Positions 25,429 to 34,142 of a stretch of DNA of 64,000 nt are shown here, piece after piece. The DNA is from Mesobacillus jeotgali (GTDB lineage Bacteria; Bacillota; Bacilli; Bacillales; Cytobacillaceae). Each line of letters starts with the position of its first letter. Position 1 is the stretch's first letter. Made by a program: the position numbers and the translations under genes. The notes under the pieces are model-generated. The model was not told where the DNA came from, ran no database searches, and saw only the letters and a program-made list of their open reading frames with translations. The stretch spans positions 1,610,501 through 1,674,500 of the forward strand of contig NZ_CP134494.1 in the NCBI RefSeq assembly GCF_031759225.1, written 5' to 3'.

Positions 25429-26770
25429 AAAGAAAAATGTCAGGGATTCTGCATTGCAGCTCCTTGAAACAATAGAAAAGAACCAGGCATACAGCAACTT
25501 GCTCTTGAATAATGCGATTGAAAAAAATGAAATCAACCCGATAGACGTCGGCTTGCTGACAGAATTGGTCTATGGTACGCTCCAGCGCAAAATGACCATC
25601 GATTTTTACCTTAAACCATTTATCGAGAAAAACAAAAAGCTTCAAAGCTGGGTCATCAATCTGCTTCGCATGACCCTATACCAGATGGTGTACTTGGATA
25701 AGATACCTGAAAGAGCCGCTATTTTTGAAGCAGTTGAAATTGCGAAGCGCAGGGGACATAAAGGCATTGCAAGTCTTGTGAATGGTGTGCTGAGAAGCAT
25801 ACAAAGAAACGGATTGCCTTCCCTGGATGCAATCACGGATCCTGCCGAAAGAATATCGATTGAGACAAGCCATCCTTTGTGGCTTGTAAGAAGATGGGTA
25901 AATCAATTTGGTGTGGAGAAGACCAGGGAAATGTGTGAAGTGAACTTAACTGCACCTCTCCAGACTGGCAGGGTCAATTTGACGAGGATATCACGGGATG
26001 AGTGCCTTGATCTTCTTGAGGAAGAAGGGTTTGAAGTAGAACCAAGTCCGATTCTCCCGGAAGCAATCAAGTGTCTGAGAGGCAATCTCGCTTCATCCAA
26101 AGCATTCAAGTATGGTTTGTTAACCATCCAGGATGAGAGTTCCATGCTGGTTGCCCACGCGCTGGGCATTAAGGAAGAAGAAGTCATTCTTGATGCATGT
26201 GCAGCCCCTGGAGGGAAAACTACTCATATCGCTGAGAAGCTGGCAAATAGCGGCAAAGTGATCTCACTCGATCTTCATGAGCACAAGGTCAAGTTAATCT
26301 CGGAAAATGCTGAGCGTCTTGGTCTAGAAAATATCGAAGCTCAAAAAATGGACAGTCGCGAGGCTGCGGCTCAATTTGAAAAAGAATCGATTGACCGGGT
26401 ATTGCTGGATGCCCCATGCTCTGGCTTAGGGGTTATGAGACGAAAGCCGGATATGAAGTATACTAAGAAAGAACAGGATTTATCACAGCTGCAAACCATC
26501 CAGCTAAGCCTGCTGCAATCAGTTGCCCCGCTTTTAAAAGCAGGAGGGACACTTGTATATAGTACATGCACGGTTGACCGTGCAGAAAACCAGGAAGTAA
26601 TGGAAGAATTTTTACGCGAGCATCCTGAATTCGAAGGAGATACAACATTTGCAGAAAGAATGCCTGAGACAATCAAACCATTGATCAGTGGTTATGATGT
26701 GCAGATTCTTCCGCAAGACTTTGGCTCTGATGGGTTTTATATTGCTTGTTTAAGAAAGAAGGTGGAATAA
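25421..26770 (+). CDS. rsmB: RsmB, 16S rRNA m5C967 methyltransferase
   Basis: SAM-dependent methyltransferase (Sun/Fmu) acting on 16S rRNA. An N-terminal NusB-like RNA-binding domain (about residues 1-130) precedes the Rossmann methylase. The latter shows the SAM motif [32 protein letters not shown] with the motif-VI cysteine, and STCTV with the motif-IV cysteine. The 449 residues match. The start lies inside fmt and the next gene follows after one base. Confidence 0.95.
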   Translation: MSKKKNVRDSALQLLETIEKNQAYSNLLLNNAIEKNEINPIDVGLLTELVYGTLQRKMTIDFYLKPFIEKNKKLQSWVINLLRMTLYQMVYLDKIPERAAIFEAVEIAKRRGHKGIASLVNGVLRSIQRNGLPSLDAITDPAERISIETSHPLWLVRRWVNQFGVEKTREMCEVNLTAPLQTGRVNLTRISRDECLDLLEEEGFEVEPSPILPEAIKCLRGNLASSKAFKYGLLTIQDESSMLVAHALGIKEEEVILDACAAPGGKTTHIAEKLANSGKVISLDLHEHKVKLISENAERLGLENIEAQKMDSREAAAQFEKESIDRVLLDAPCSGLGVMRRKPDMKYTKKEQDLSQLQTIQLSLLQSVAPLLKAGGTLVYSTCTVDRAENQEVMEEFLREHPEFEGDTTFAERMPETIKPLISGYDVQILPQDFGSDGFYIACLRKKVE

Positions 26771-26771
26771 C

Positions 26772-27863
26772 ATGGAACAAGAAAAAACAACAAGAAATGC
26801 AGCAACAGAAGATACAGCAAAAAAGTCCATTTATTCACTTCAGCTTGATGAACTGAAGGACTGGCTGAAGGAACAAGGAGAAAAACCTTTCCGGGCAGAA
26901 CAAGTATTTGACTGGCTTTACAAAAAAAGAGCAGTTTCCTTCGAGGATATGTCCAACCTCTCAAAAACTTTAAGGGACAAGCTGGAAGAGCATTTCGTAT
27001 TGACAACACTCGATACTATTATTCAGCAGACATCATCAGATGGAACGATCAAGTTCTTATTCGAAATGCATGATGGCAAGTCCATTGAAACCGTACTTAT
27101 GAGACATGAGTATGGAAACTCTGTTTGTGTAACCACACAGGTAGGCTGCAGGATTGGCTGCACTTTTTGTGCTTCAACACTTGGAGGCCTAAAAAGGAAC
27201 CTGGAAGCAGGAGAAATTGTGGCCCAGGTCGTAAAAGTACAACAGGCACTTGATGAAACGGATGAAAGAGTCAGCTCAATTGTAATTATGGGAATCGGTG
27301 AACCGTTCGATAACTACGACAATATGCTTTCTTTCCTGAAGATCGTCAACCATGAAAAAGGCTTGAATATCGGCGCGCGTCATATTACGGTATCAACAAG
27401 CGGAATCATCCCGAAAATTTATCAGTTTGCTGATGAGAATATGCAAATCAACTTTGCGATTTCGCTGCACGCTCCGAATAGCGAACTGCGCAGCAGGCTG
27501 ATGCCGATCAACCGTGCATATAAGCTTCCTGACCTGATGGATTCAGTCCGCTATTATGTGAACAAGACAGGACGGCGAATCAGCTTTGAGTATGGTCTTT
27601 TTGGCGGAGTGAATGACCAGGTTGAGCATGCGGAGGAGCTTGCGCAACTGGTTAAGGGCATTAAGTGCCATATTAATCTTATTCCAGTCAACTATGTACC
27701 TGAGCGTGATTACGTAAGGACACCAAAGAGCCAAATTTTCAAGTTTGAACGGACACTTCGCGACCGCGGAGTGAATGTGACAATCAGAAGAGAACAAGGG
27801 CATGACATTGAAGCAGCTTGCGGACAACTTCGGGCGAAAGAAAGAAAAGAAGAGACGAGGTGA
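26772..27863 (+). CDS. rlmN: RlmN, 23S rRNA A2503 / tRNA A37 C2-methyltransferase
   Basis: Radical SAM enzyme that methylates C2 of adenosine in 23S rRNA and some tRNAs. The cluster-binding CxxxCxxC triad is C126, C130, C133 in GCRIGCTFC; the downstream catalytic cysteine is in EAACGQLRA near the C-terminus. [14 protein letters not shown] is also typical. At 363 residues it fits. It could be confused with Cfr, but the operon position (rsmB-rlmN-prpC) favours RlmN. Confidence 0.94.
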   Translation: MEQEKTTRNAATEDTAKKSIYSLQLDELKDWLKEQGEKPFRAEQVFDWLYKKRAVSFEDMSNLSKTLRDKLEEHFVLTTLDTIIQQTSSDGTIKFLFEMHDGKSIETVLMRHEYGNSVCVTTQVGCRIGCTFCASTLGGLKRNLEAGEIVAQVVKVQQALDETDERVSSIVIMGIGEPFDNYDNMLSFLKIVNHEKGLNIGARHITVSTSGIIPKIYQFADENMQINFAISLHAPNSELRSRLMPINRAYKLPDLMDSVRYYVNKTGRRISFEYGLFGGVNDQVEHAEELAQLVKGIKCHINLIPVNYVPERDYVRTPKSQIFKFERTLRDRGVNVTIRREQGHDIEAACGQLRAKERKEETR

Positions 27864-27867
27864 CAAA

Positions 27868-28620
27868 ATGAAGGCTGTTTTCATGACAGACAGGGGAAAA
27901 GTCCGCCTGCATAATGAAGACAATGGCGGCATTTTTGTAAACTCTCACGGTCAGCGCCTTGCCATCGTAGCAGATGGCATGGGCGGCCACCGTGCGGGTG
28001 ATGTTGCCAGTGAAATGACGATCAAGCATTTGAAGAATCTATGGGATAGTTCAACGCAGATACATACAGCAGAAGAAGCAGAAAAATGGATGGAAGAAGC
28101 GGTCTTGCAAGTCAATAAAGATATTTTCGAGCATTCCATGAAAAACACAGAGTGTGAAGGTATGGGAACAACCATCGTGGCGGCCATTTGTACAAACCTG
28201 TTCGCGACCATAGTAAATATAGGTGACAGCCGTTGTTACTTGTTGAATGAAACAGGATTCAAGCAGTTGACGGAGGATCACTCTCTTGTAAACGAACTGG
28301 TTCGATCTGGACAGATTTCAAGGGAAGATGCAGAGCATCATCCAAGGAAAAATGTTCTTTTAAGGGCGCTCGGTACTGAAGAGTCGGTCGAGATGGATGT
28401 GAAAACAATCATCTTTGAAGAGGAAGATGCCTTGCTGCTTTGTTCCGATGGCCTTTCCAATAAAGTGAGCCAGGATGAAATGGAAAGCATCGTTACAAAC
28501 AAAGAGATGTCCCTTGAAGATAAAGCGGCAGAATTTATTAAAAGGGCAAACGAGTACGGCGGCGAAGATAATATAACTCTTGCTATCGTCGAATACCAGG
28601 AATTCAACGAGGGCAGGTGA
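27868..28620 (+). CDS. prpC: PrpC, PP2C-type Ser/Thr protein phosphatase
   Basis: Metal-dependent phosphatase that reverses PrkC phosphorylation. Motifs RLHNEDNGGIF, ADGMGGHRAGDVAS, GDSRCYL and SDGLSNKV provide the metal-binding aspartates of the PP2C fold. The start at 27868 is chosen for the gaggtgac site and because the N-terminus MKAVFMTDRGKVR fits; an in-frame ATG at 27802 lies deep in rlmN. The 250-residue product is paired with prkC immediately downstream, the standard signalling pair. Confidence 0.95.
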   Translation: MKAVFMTDRGKVRLHNEDNGGIFVNSHGQRLAIVADGMGGHRAGDVASEMTIKHLKNLWDSSTQIHTAEEAEKWMEEAVLQVNKDIFEHSMKNTECEGMGTTIVAAICTNLFATIVNIGDSRCYLLNETGFKQLTEDHSLVNELVRSGQISREDAEHHPRKNVLLRALGTEESVEMDVKTIIFEEEDALLLCSDGLSNKVSQDEMESIVTNKEMSLEDKAAEFIKRANEYGGEDNITLAIVEYQEFNEGR

Positions 28621-28625
28621 AGAAT

Positions 28626-30581
28626 ATGATTATCGGAAAAAGAATCAGCGGGCGCTATAAAATCAAGGACATGATCGGCGGCGGAGGCATGGCGAATGTC
28701 TACCTTGCCCATGACATGATTCTCGATAGGGATGTAGCGGTCAAGATGCTTCGTCTTGATTTTGCCAATGATGATGAATTCATCCGCAGGTTCCATAGAG
28801 AAGCGCAATCCGCAACCAGTCTTGCTCACCCCAATATCGTCAGTATATATGATGTCGGGGAAGAGGACGGGCTATACTATATTGTGATGGAATATGTCGA
28901 TGGTCAGACTTTGAAGCAGTACATACAGCAGCATGCGCCAGTGCCGGTTGAAGAAGCCCTGGACATCATGAAGCAGCTTACTTCCGCAATCTCACATGCC
29001 CATCAAAACCATATTGTTCACCGGGATATCAAGCCGCATAATATCCTGATCGACAGCAGCGGTACCGTAAAGATCACTGATTTCGGCATAGCGATGGCTT
29101 TAAGCGCGACCAGTATCACGCAAACGAATTCGGTACTTGGCTCTGTTCATTACCTTTCTCCTGAACAAGCACGGGGTGGCATGGCAAATAAAAAATCAGA
29201 TATCTATTCGATTGGAATTGTCATGTTTGAATTGCTTACAGGAAGACTTCCGTTTTCAGGTGAATCAGCTGTATCAATCGCATTGAAACACTTACAGTCC
29301 GAGACTCCGTCTTTAAAGAGATGGAATCCGCAAATTCCTCAAAGCGTTGAGAATGTGGTTCTCAAGGCAACTGCGAAGGACCCTTTTCATCGATATGATA
29401 CAGTGGATGAAATGGAAGAAGACTTGCGTACGGCACTCGATGCCAAACGTTTGAATGAAGGGAAGTTCGCCATACCAGAAGATGATGAAGCAACAAAAGC
29501 AATACCAATTATAACAAATGACCGTCCTTATCATAATCTTGATGAAACGATCGTACGTAAGGATGCTCCGGGTCCGATGGATGCTCCACAGGCAAAGCCG
29601 GAGAAAAAGAAGAAAAAGAAATGGCCGATTATATTGACAGGTTTGTTTTTATTGATCTTGACTGCGGGAATATTGATGGTAACAATAGGACCTGATATAT
29701 TTGGCCCTAAGGAAAAAGATGTGCCAGATGTAAGTGGGATGGAAGTAGAAGATGCTGTCGCTGAGCTGATGTCCGCAGGTTTTATCATTGGAGACCGGAA
29801 GGAAATCAGCGATGAAGAAGTCGAAGAAGGAAATGTGATCCGCACCAACCCGAAAGCAGGAAAGATGATCAAAGAAGGCAATAAAATCGACTTGTACATC
29901 AGTACAGGAAAAGAAGAAGTGGAATTGTCGGATTATACCGATAGGAATTACGACGATGTTTACAAACTGCTGGAAGGTAAAGGCTTCAAGGATATCATTA
30001 AAACCGAAGTGCATGACGATAGCGAAGCTGGTACCATCATTGATCAAAATCCATCTGGCGGTGAATCCGTCATTCCTGAGGAGACAACTTTGGAATTTAC
30101 AGTCAGCAAGGGACCAGAATTGGTAACATTGCGTGAGTTGAAAGGATACAATCAAGACAACCTCAATGTATATGAGGAAACCACTGGGCTGGTTATTGAT
30201 GACAGTACTGAGGCGTTTCATGATACGATAGAAGCCGGATACGTCATTTCCCAAAAACCGGAAGCAGGAACTAAGCTACCACCGGGTAGTAAGGTAAGTG
30301 TGGTCATTTCGAAAGGGAAAGAAATGGTTCCTAAACGAGTGAAGCATGTCATAAGGATTCCGTATGAACCTTCAGAAGAAGGTGTACCGCAACAGATCCA
30401 GATATTCTATAGTGACCTTGAACATCCTGAGGATATGGTACCAGAGGACACTTTTGAAATAACAGAAAATACGGAAAGGGAATATGAATTTAATATTCCG
30501 CCAAACGATGAGGCTTATTATAGAGTTGTCCGTGATGGCAAGGTTATCGAAGAAAATACTGTTCCTTACCCAGAAGACTAA
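28626..30581 (+). CDS. prkC: PrkC, PASTA-domain Ser/Thr protein kinase
   Basis: Membrane kinase that senses muropeptides and cell-wall state and promotes spore germination in B. subtilis. The kinase domain has GGGGMANVY, invariant K40 in VAVKML, HRDIKPHN and ITDFGIA. A lysine-rich stretch and a transmembrane helix near 335-358 follow, then three PASTA repeats (starting near VPDVSGMEVE, VELSDYTDRNYD, LVTLRELKGYN). The 651 residues match. The start at 28626 is preferred over GTG at 28617 from the family N-terminus MxIGKRISGRY; it lies just after the prpC stop. Confidence 0.95.
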   Translation: MIIGKRISGRYKIKDMIGGGGMANVYLAHDMILDRDVAVKMLRLDFANDDEFIRRFHREAQSATSLAHPNIVSIYDVGEEDGLYYIVMEYVDGQTLKQYIQQHAPVPVEEALDIMKQLTSAISHAHQNHIVHRDIKPHNILIDSSGTVKITDFGIAMALSATSITQTNSVLGSVHYLSPEQARGGMANKKSDIYSIGIVMFELLTGRLPFSGESAVSIALKHLQSETPSLKRWNPQIPQSVENVVLKATAKDPFHRYDTVDEMEEDLRTALDAKRLNEGKFAIPEDDEATKAIPIITNDRPYHNLDETIVRKDAPGPMDAPQAKPEKKKKKKWPIILTGLFLLILTAGILMVTIGPDIFGPKEKDVPDVSGMEVEDAVAELMSAGFIIGDRKEISDEEVEEGNVIRTNPKAGKMIKEGNKIDLYISTGKEEVELSDYTDRNYDDVYKLLEGKGFKDIIKTEVHDDSEAGTIIDQNPSGGESVIPEETTLEFTVSKGPELVTLRELKGYNQDNLNVYEETTGLVIDDSTEAFHDTIEAGYVISQKPEAGTKLPPGSKVSVVISKGKEMVPKRVKHVIRIPYEPSEEGVPQQIQIFYSDLEHPEDMVPEDTFEITENTEREYEFNIPPNDEAYYRVVRDGKVIEENTVPYPED

Positions 30582-30599
30582 CAGACAGGGAGTGTTGCT

Positions 30600-31481
30600 A
30601 TGCCTGAGGGCAAAATTATCAAGGCACTGAGCGGCTTTTATTATGTTGCGAATGAAGATGGGGTTGTCCAATGCCGAGGACGAGGTGTTTTCCGCAAGAA
30701 CAAGGTCACACCGCTTGTAGGTGATGAAGTCGTTTATCAGGCTGAGAACGACACGGAAGGCTATATTCTTGAAGTAAAAGACCGGAAGAATGAGTTGGTC
30801 CGCCCTCCGATTGCGAATGTAGACCAGGCCATCCTTGTTTTTTCAGCTGTAGAACCCGACTTCAGTACAGCCCTGCTCGACAGGTTTTTGGTACTAGTTG
30901 AATATAACCAAATCAAGCCACTCATCTGCATCACAAAAATGGATCTGACCAATGATGACCAAAAGTCCCGGCTTGAGGAATATGCAGAGGACTATCGGAA
31001 TGCAGGATATGAAGTTATTTTAACTTCTTCTGAAACTTCAGAGGGACTGGAAAAACTAAAACCCCATATTGAGGGCAAAATATCTGTTTTTGCCGGTCAA
31101 TCAGGAGTGGGTAAATCATCTCTGCTAAACGCAATCCGACCTGATCTGGAGTTGAAAACCGATGATATATCCTCCCATCTTGGCAGGGGCAAGCATACGA
31201 CAAGGCATGTGGAGCTGATTACCATCAATAATGGGCTTGTTGCTGATACCCCTGGTTTCAGTTCTCTGGAATTCACAGAGATTGAAGCGGAGGAACTGAA
31301 TTCATGCTTCCCGGACATTGCTGAAATCAGTGAGGATTGCAAATTCCGCGGCTGCCTTCATATGGCGGAGCCTAAATGTGCCGTCAAAGCAGCAGTCGAG
31401 TCAGGCTCATTGCCAGAATACAGATATTTGCATTATAAGGACTTCTTATTAGAAATAAAAGATAGAAAGCCGAGGTACTGA
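30600..31481 (+). CDS. rsgA: RsgA (CpgA), 30S ribosome maturation GTPase
   Basis: Circularly permuted GTPase that assists late 30S assembly. The N-terminal OB domain is followed by the G4 motif CITKMDL, then the P-loop GQSGVGKSSLLN near residues 165-176, and G3 DTPGFSSLEF. The C-terminal zinc site is in CFPDIAEISEDCKFRGCLH and PKCAVK. The 293 residues match. Located after prkC, as in other bacilli. Confidence 0.95.
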   Translation: MPEGKIIKALSGFYYVANEDGVVQCRGRGVFRKNKVTPLVGDEVVYQAENDTEGYILEVKDRKNELVRPPIANVDQAILVFSAVEPDFSTALLDRFLVLVEYNQIKPLICITKMDLTNDDQKSRLEEYAEDYRNAGYEVILTSSETSEGLEKLKPHIEGKISVFAGQSGVGKSSLLNAIRPDLELKTDDISSHLGRGKHTTRHVELITINNGLVADTPGFSSLEFTEIEAEELNSCFPDIAEISEDCKFRGCLHMAEPKCAVKAAVESGSLPEYRYLHYKDFLLEIKDRKPRY

Positions 31482-31484
31482 ACC

Positions 31485-32126
31485 ATGGTGAAAATCGCAC
31501 CTTCAATTTTATCAGCCGACTTTGCCCGCCTGGGGGAAGAAATCAAGGATGTCGAGCGAGGTGGCGCTGATTATATTCATGTCGATGTAATGGATGGGCA
31601 TTTCGTGCCGAATATAACGATAGGTCCACTGATTGTCGAAGCAATCAGGCCGGTAACAAAGCTGCCGCTTGATGTCCACCTGATGATCGAGAATCCGGAC
31701 CAATATATCGAAGCTTTCGCAAAGGCAGGAGCGGATTACATTACAGTCCATGTGGAAGCCAGCAGGCATCTCCACAGGACAATCCAGCTGATTAAATCTA
31801 CCGGTGTGAAAGCGGGGGTTGTCCTGAATCCAGCTACGCCTGTGGACAGCCTTAAGCATATAATTGAGGATGTCGACATGGTGTTGCTTATGTCCGTGAA
31901 TCCTGGATTTGGCGGCCAGAAATTCATTTCCTCCGTTCTGCCGAAAATTAAACAGGTGAAAGAACTTGCAGACGCACTGAATCCTGATTTGGAAATTGAA
32001 GTCGATGGCGGCGTGAACGAAGAGACAGCCAAGCTTTGTGTAGGAGCAGGAGCTAATGTACTTGTAGCCGGTTCAGCAGTCTTTAATAAGGAAGACAGAA
32101 AAGCTGCTATCGCAAGCTTAAGATAA
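31485..32126 (+). CDS. rpe: Ribulose-phosphate 3-epimerase
   Basis: Interconverts ribulose-5-phosphate and xylulose-5-phosphate in the pentose phosphate pathway. A TIM barrel is indicated by [27 protein letters not shown] (metal-binding His/Asp), [24 protein letters not shown] and [11 protein letters not shown]. The 213 residues are usual. The start lies 3 nt after rsgA; a strong terminator follows. Confidence 0.96.
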   Translation: MVKIAPSILSADFARLGEEIKDVERGGADYIHVDVMDGHFVPNITIGPLIVEAIRPVTKLPLDVHLMIENPDQYIEAFAKAGADYITVHVEASRHLHRTIQLIKSTGVKAGVVLNPATPVDSLKHIIEDVDMVLLMSVNPGFGGQKFISSVLPKIKQVKELADALNPDLEIEVDGGVNEETAKLCVGAGANVLVAGSAVFNKEDRKAAIASLR

Positions 32127-32131
32127 TAAAT

Positions 32132-32165
32132 AAAGCCAGCCGTCACATGCGGCTGGCTTTATTTA
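32132..32165 (+). terminator. Intrinsic terminator after rpe
   Basis: The 11-bp stem aaagccagccg / cggctggcttt (32132-32142 / 32150-32160) is followed by attta. The T-run is short, so read-through into thiN is possible. Confidence 0.8.
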
Positions 32166-32209
32166 GCTTAGTATTTTCAAAATTTTTAACTGGAAAGAGG
32201 AGTTTTTTC

Positions 32210-32857
32210 ATGATTATAAACTTAGTAGCAGGAGGGCCGAAAAACCTGATACCAGAGTTTCATTTATATGACGGAAGAAATGTCATCTGGATTGGGATCG
32301 ATAGAGGTGTGTCCTATTTATTGAACGCGGGAATCAAGCCATCTGCTGCCTTTGGTGATTTTGACTCTGTGTCAGAAGCAGAATTGGCAGAAATCGAAGA
32401 AGCTGTTTCAGATCTGAATAAATTCAAGCCTGAAAAAGATGAGACAGATATGGAACTAGCTTTAAACTGGGCTCTTGAGCAGGAACCAGAATCCATCAAG
32501 GTATTTGGAGCAACCGGAGGAAGGCTGGACCATTTGATGGCAAACATCCAGCTTCTGGTCAAGCCACTTCAGGACCGTTCTACCGTGCATATCGAAATCA
32601 TTGATACAAAAAATATTTTGTACGTAAAAGAACCAGGTACCTACTCCGTGAGCAAGATTGATGAATTTAAATATATTTCCTTCCTCCCTATAACACCAGC
32701 AGTCTCTGGACTTACGCTAGAAAATTTTAAATACCCATTAAATGACTGTCATATTCCTATGGGGTCGACACTATGTATTAGTAATGAACTTATTAGAGGT
32801 CATGGTAATTTTTCATTTTCTGAAGGCATATTATTAGTTGTAAGGAGCAAGGATTGA
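32210..32857 (+). CDS. thiN: Thiamine pyrophosphokinase
   Basis: Converts thiamine to thiamine pyrophosphate with ATP. Motifs GIDRGVSYLLNAG, FGDFDSVS and KDETDMELAL contain the acidic residues of the family, and GATGGRLDHLMANIQLL follows. The start at 32210 is chosen because gaaagaggag precedes it; an in-frame ATG at 32147 lies within the rpe terminator. The 215 residues match the Bacillus protein, and rpe-thiN adjacency is conserved. Confidence 0.94.
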   Translation: MIINLVAGGPKNLIPEFHLYDGRNVIWIGIDRGVSYLLNAGIKPSAAFGDFDSVSEAELAEIEEAVSDLNKFKPEKDETDMELALNWALEQEPESIKVFGATGGRLDHLMANIQLLVKPLQDRSTVHIEIIDTKNILYVKEPGTYSVSKIDEFKYISFLPITPAVSGLTLENFKYPLNDCHIPMGSTLCISNELIRGHGNFSFSEGILLVVRSKD

Positions 32858-32910
32858 AAGGTCTTCTAAAAGCTCTATTCATGAATTGAATTCACGGACT
32901 CACATGAAAG

Positions 32911-32940
32911 GAGCAATTTTTGCATACCGGCGAATATACT
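32911..32940 (+). promoter_or_regulatory. Candidate SigE-type promoter for spoVM
   Basis: aatatact (32933-32940) resembles the sporulation SigE -10, and gagcaatt about 14 nt upstream loosely resembles its -35. spoVM is SigE-dependent in B. subtilis; the match here is only fair. Confidence 0.3.
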
Positions 32941-32992
32941 GTACGGATGCAGAAAGAAGACTGGTTTTCGAGAGATGGTGAGGAGGGACGGT

Positions 32993-33073
32993 ATGAGATT
33001 CTATACAATCAAACTGCCTAAATTTTTAGGGGGCCTCGTACGGGCGATGTTAGGTGCATTTAAAAAGGAATAG
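32993..33073 (+). CDS. spoVM: SpoVM, spore coat morphogenetic peptide
   Basis: A 26-codon gene encoding an amphipathic peptide that marks the convex forespore membrane and anchors SpoIVA at the start of coat assembly. The translation begins MRFYTIKLPKFLGG and continues to KKE at the C-terminus, differing from B. subtilis SpoVM at only a few conservative positions. The conserved proline at position 9 is present. A strong site aggaggg (32981-32987) lies 5 nt before the ATG. The location between thiN and the reversed rpmB is the same as in B. subtilis. This is the best evidence that the host sporulates. Confidence 0.96.
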   Translation: MRFYTIKLPKFLGGLVRAMLGAFKKE

Positions 33074-33118
33074 AAGCCATAAAAGAGTAATTTAAGAGAG
33101 AATATGAAAATTCCCTTG

Positions 33119-33148
33119 GCACCCTGGAAACGGGGTGCTATTATTTTT
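33119..33148 (+). terminator. Intrinsic terminator after spoVM
   Basis: The stem gcaccc / gggtgc, extended by the inner c-g pair, is followed by tattattttt. Confidence 0.7.
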
Positions 33149-33202
33149 GCCGCCAATTGGGAAGAATGAGAATGGAGACGGATTAATAAGTTGCGCAAAA
33201 AT

Positions 33203-33226
33203 AAAAAAGGCACCCTCAAGGATGCC
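33203..33226 (-). terminator. Intrinsic terminator of rpmB (minus strand)
   Basis: Read on the minus strand, ggcatcc ttga gggtgcc forms a 7-bp stem followed by six T. Confidence 0.85.
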
Positions 33227-33281
33227 GTGCAGCTTCCTGCCGGCTGCTGGAGCCAGGCAGAATATCTGCGACCTTTTTTAA

Positions 33282-33470
33282 TTAAACGCGCTCAACTTTA
33301 CCTGATCTTAGAGCTCTTGCAGATACCCAAACACGCTTAGGCTTACCGTCTACAAGAATACGTACTTTTTGAAGGTTAGCACCCCATGTACGCTTGTTAG
33401 CGTTCATTGCATGAGAGCGTGCGTTACCAGAACGAGTTGATTTACCAGTTACTACACATTTACGTGGCAT
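33282..33470 (-). CDS. rpmB: 50S ribosomal protein L28
   Basis: A 62-residue ribosomal protein of the large subunit. [16 protein letters not shown] and the [21 protein letters not shown] tail are typical. Only one cysteine (residue 5) is present, so this is the zinc-free (C-minus) form. A strong minus-strand site ggaggg lies at about 33478-33483. It is one of only two minus-strand genes in the window, and this reversed position next to spoVM is conserved in bacilli. Confidence 0.96.
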   Translation of the reverse strand: MPRKCVVTGKSTRSGNARSHAMNANKRTWGANLQKVRILVDGKPKRVWVSARALRSGKVERV

Positions 33471-33642
33471 ATGATTTCCCTCCTAACTGACAAAAGCTGA
33501 TACTATTGTTTTGCTGCAATTATTTGCATATCGTCAGAATTGCGAATAAATAGGATAACCTTTTCTCTGACATACTTTAATAATTTATCATAGAAATTTC
33601 GCATTTGCAATAGTTCTGGCGAAAGCTATAAAGAAAAAAACC

Positions 33643-33672
33643 TTGACATATAGTTGAGATTCTTGCTGAATA
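33643..33672 (+). promoter_or_regulatory. Candidate promoter for yloU-yloV
   Basis: Perfect TTGACA (33643-33648), an 18-nt spacer and TGAATA (33667-33672) with a TGC extension. The -10 is weak. Confidence 0.35.
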
Positions 33673-33764
33673 ATAAAGGGAAGGGCAGAATAACTTTAAA
33701 AATTGATTGGCTTATAGTAAAATAACTGTAGCATAATGCTATTTTTCCAAAGGGGGAACGAATC

Positions 33765-34127
33765 ATGTCCATCGAGCTAAAAACGAAGTACGGACAAATT
33801 GATATATCAAATGATGTCATTGCAACGATCGCGGGCGGCGCAGCAGTCGATTGCTATGGTATTGTCGGGATGGCTTCAAAGAATCAGATCAAGGACGGAT
33901 TGACAGATATTTTGCGCAGGGAGAATTTCACTCGCGGAGTAATCGTTCGCCAGGAAAACGAGGAAGTACATATCGATATGTATATTATTGTGAGCTATGG
34001 GACGAAAATTTCCGAGGTTGCCCACAATGTCCAGTCAAAGGTTAAGTACACTCTTGATAAAACTGTAGGGCTGGCAGTTGACTCGGTCAATATTTACGTT
34101 CAGGGAGTTCGTGTAACGAACCCGTAA
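33765..34127 (+). CDS. yloU: Asp23/Gls24 family envelope stress protein
   Basis: 120-residue member of the Asp23/Gls24 (DUF322) family; the founding proteins are linked to alkaline shock and cell-envelope stress in staphylococci and enterococci. Family features are DVIATIAGGAAVDCYGIVGMAS near the N-terminus, a central HIDMYIIVSYG strand, and VNIYVQGVRVTNP at the end. It lies 15 nt before yloV, the invariant partner in Firmicutes. Its precise function here is unknown. Confidence 0.92.
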   Translation: MSIELKTKYGQIDISNDVIATIAGGAAVDCYGIVGMASKNQIKDGLTDILRRENFTRGVIVRQENEEVHIDMYIIVSYGTKISEVAHNVQSKVKYTLDKTVGLAVDSVNIYVQGVRVTNP

Positions 34128-34142
34128 GAGGAGGAAAGATTT

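Noticed and set aside
26772..27863. Cfr-type antibiotic resistance methyltransferase
   Set aside because: The radical SAM signature fits both, but the rsmB-rlmN-prpC context and N-terminus are those of the housekeeping RlmN.
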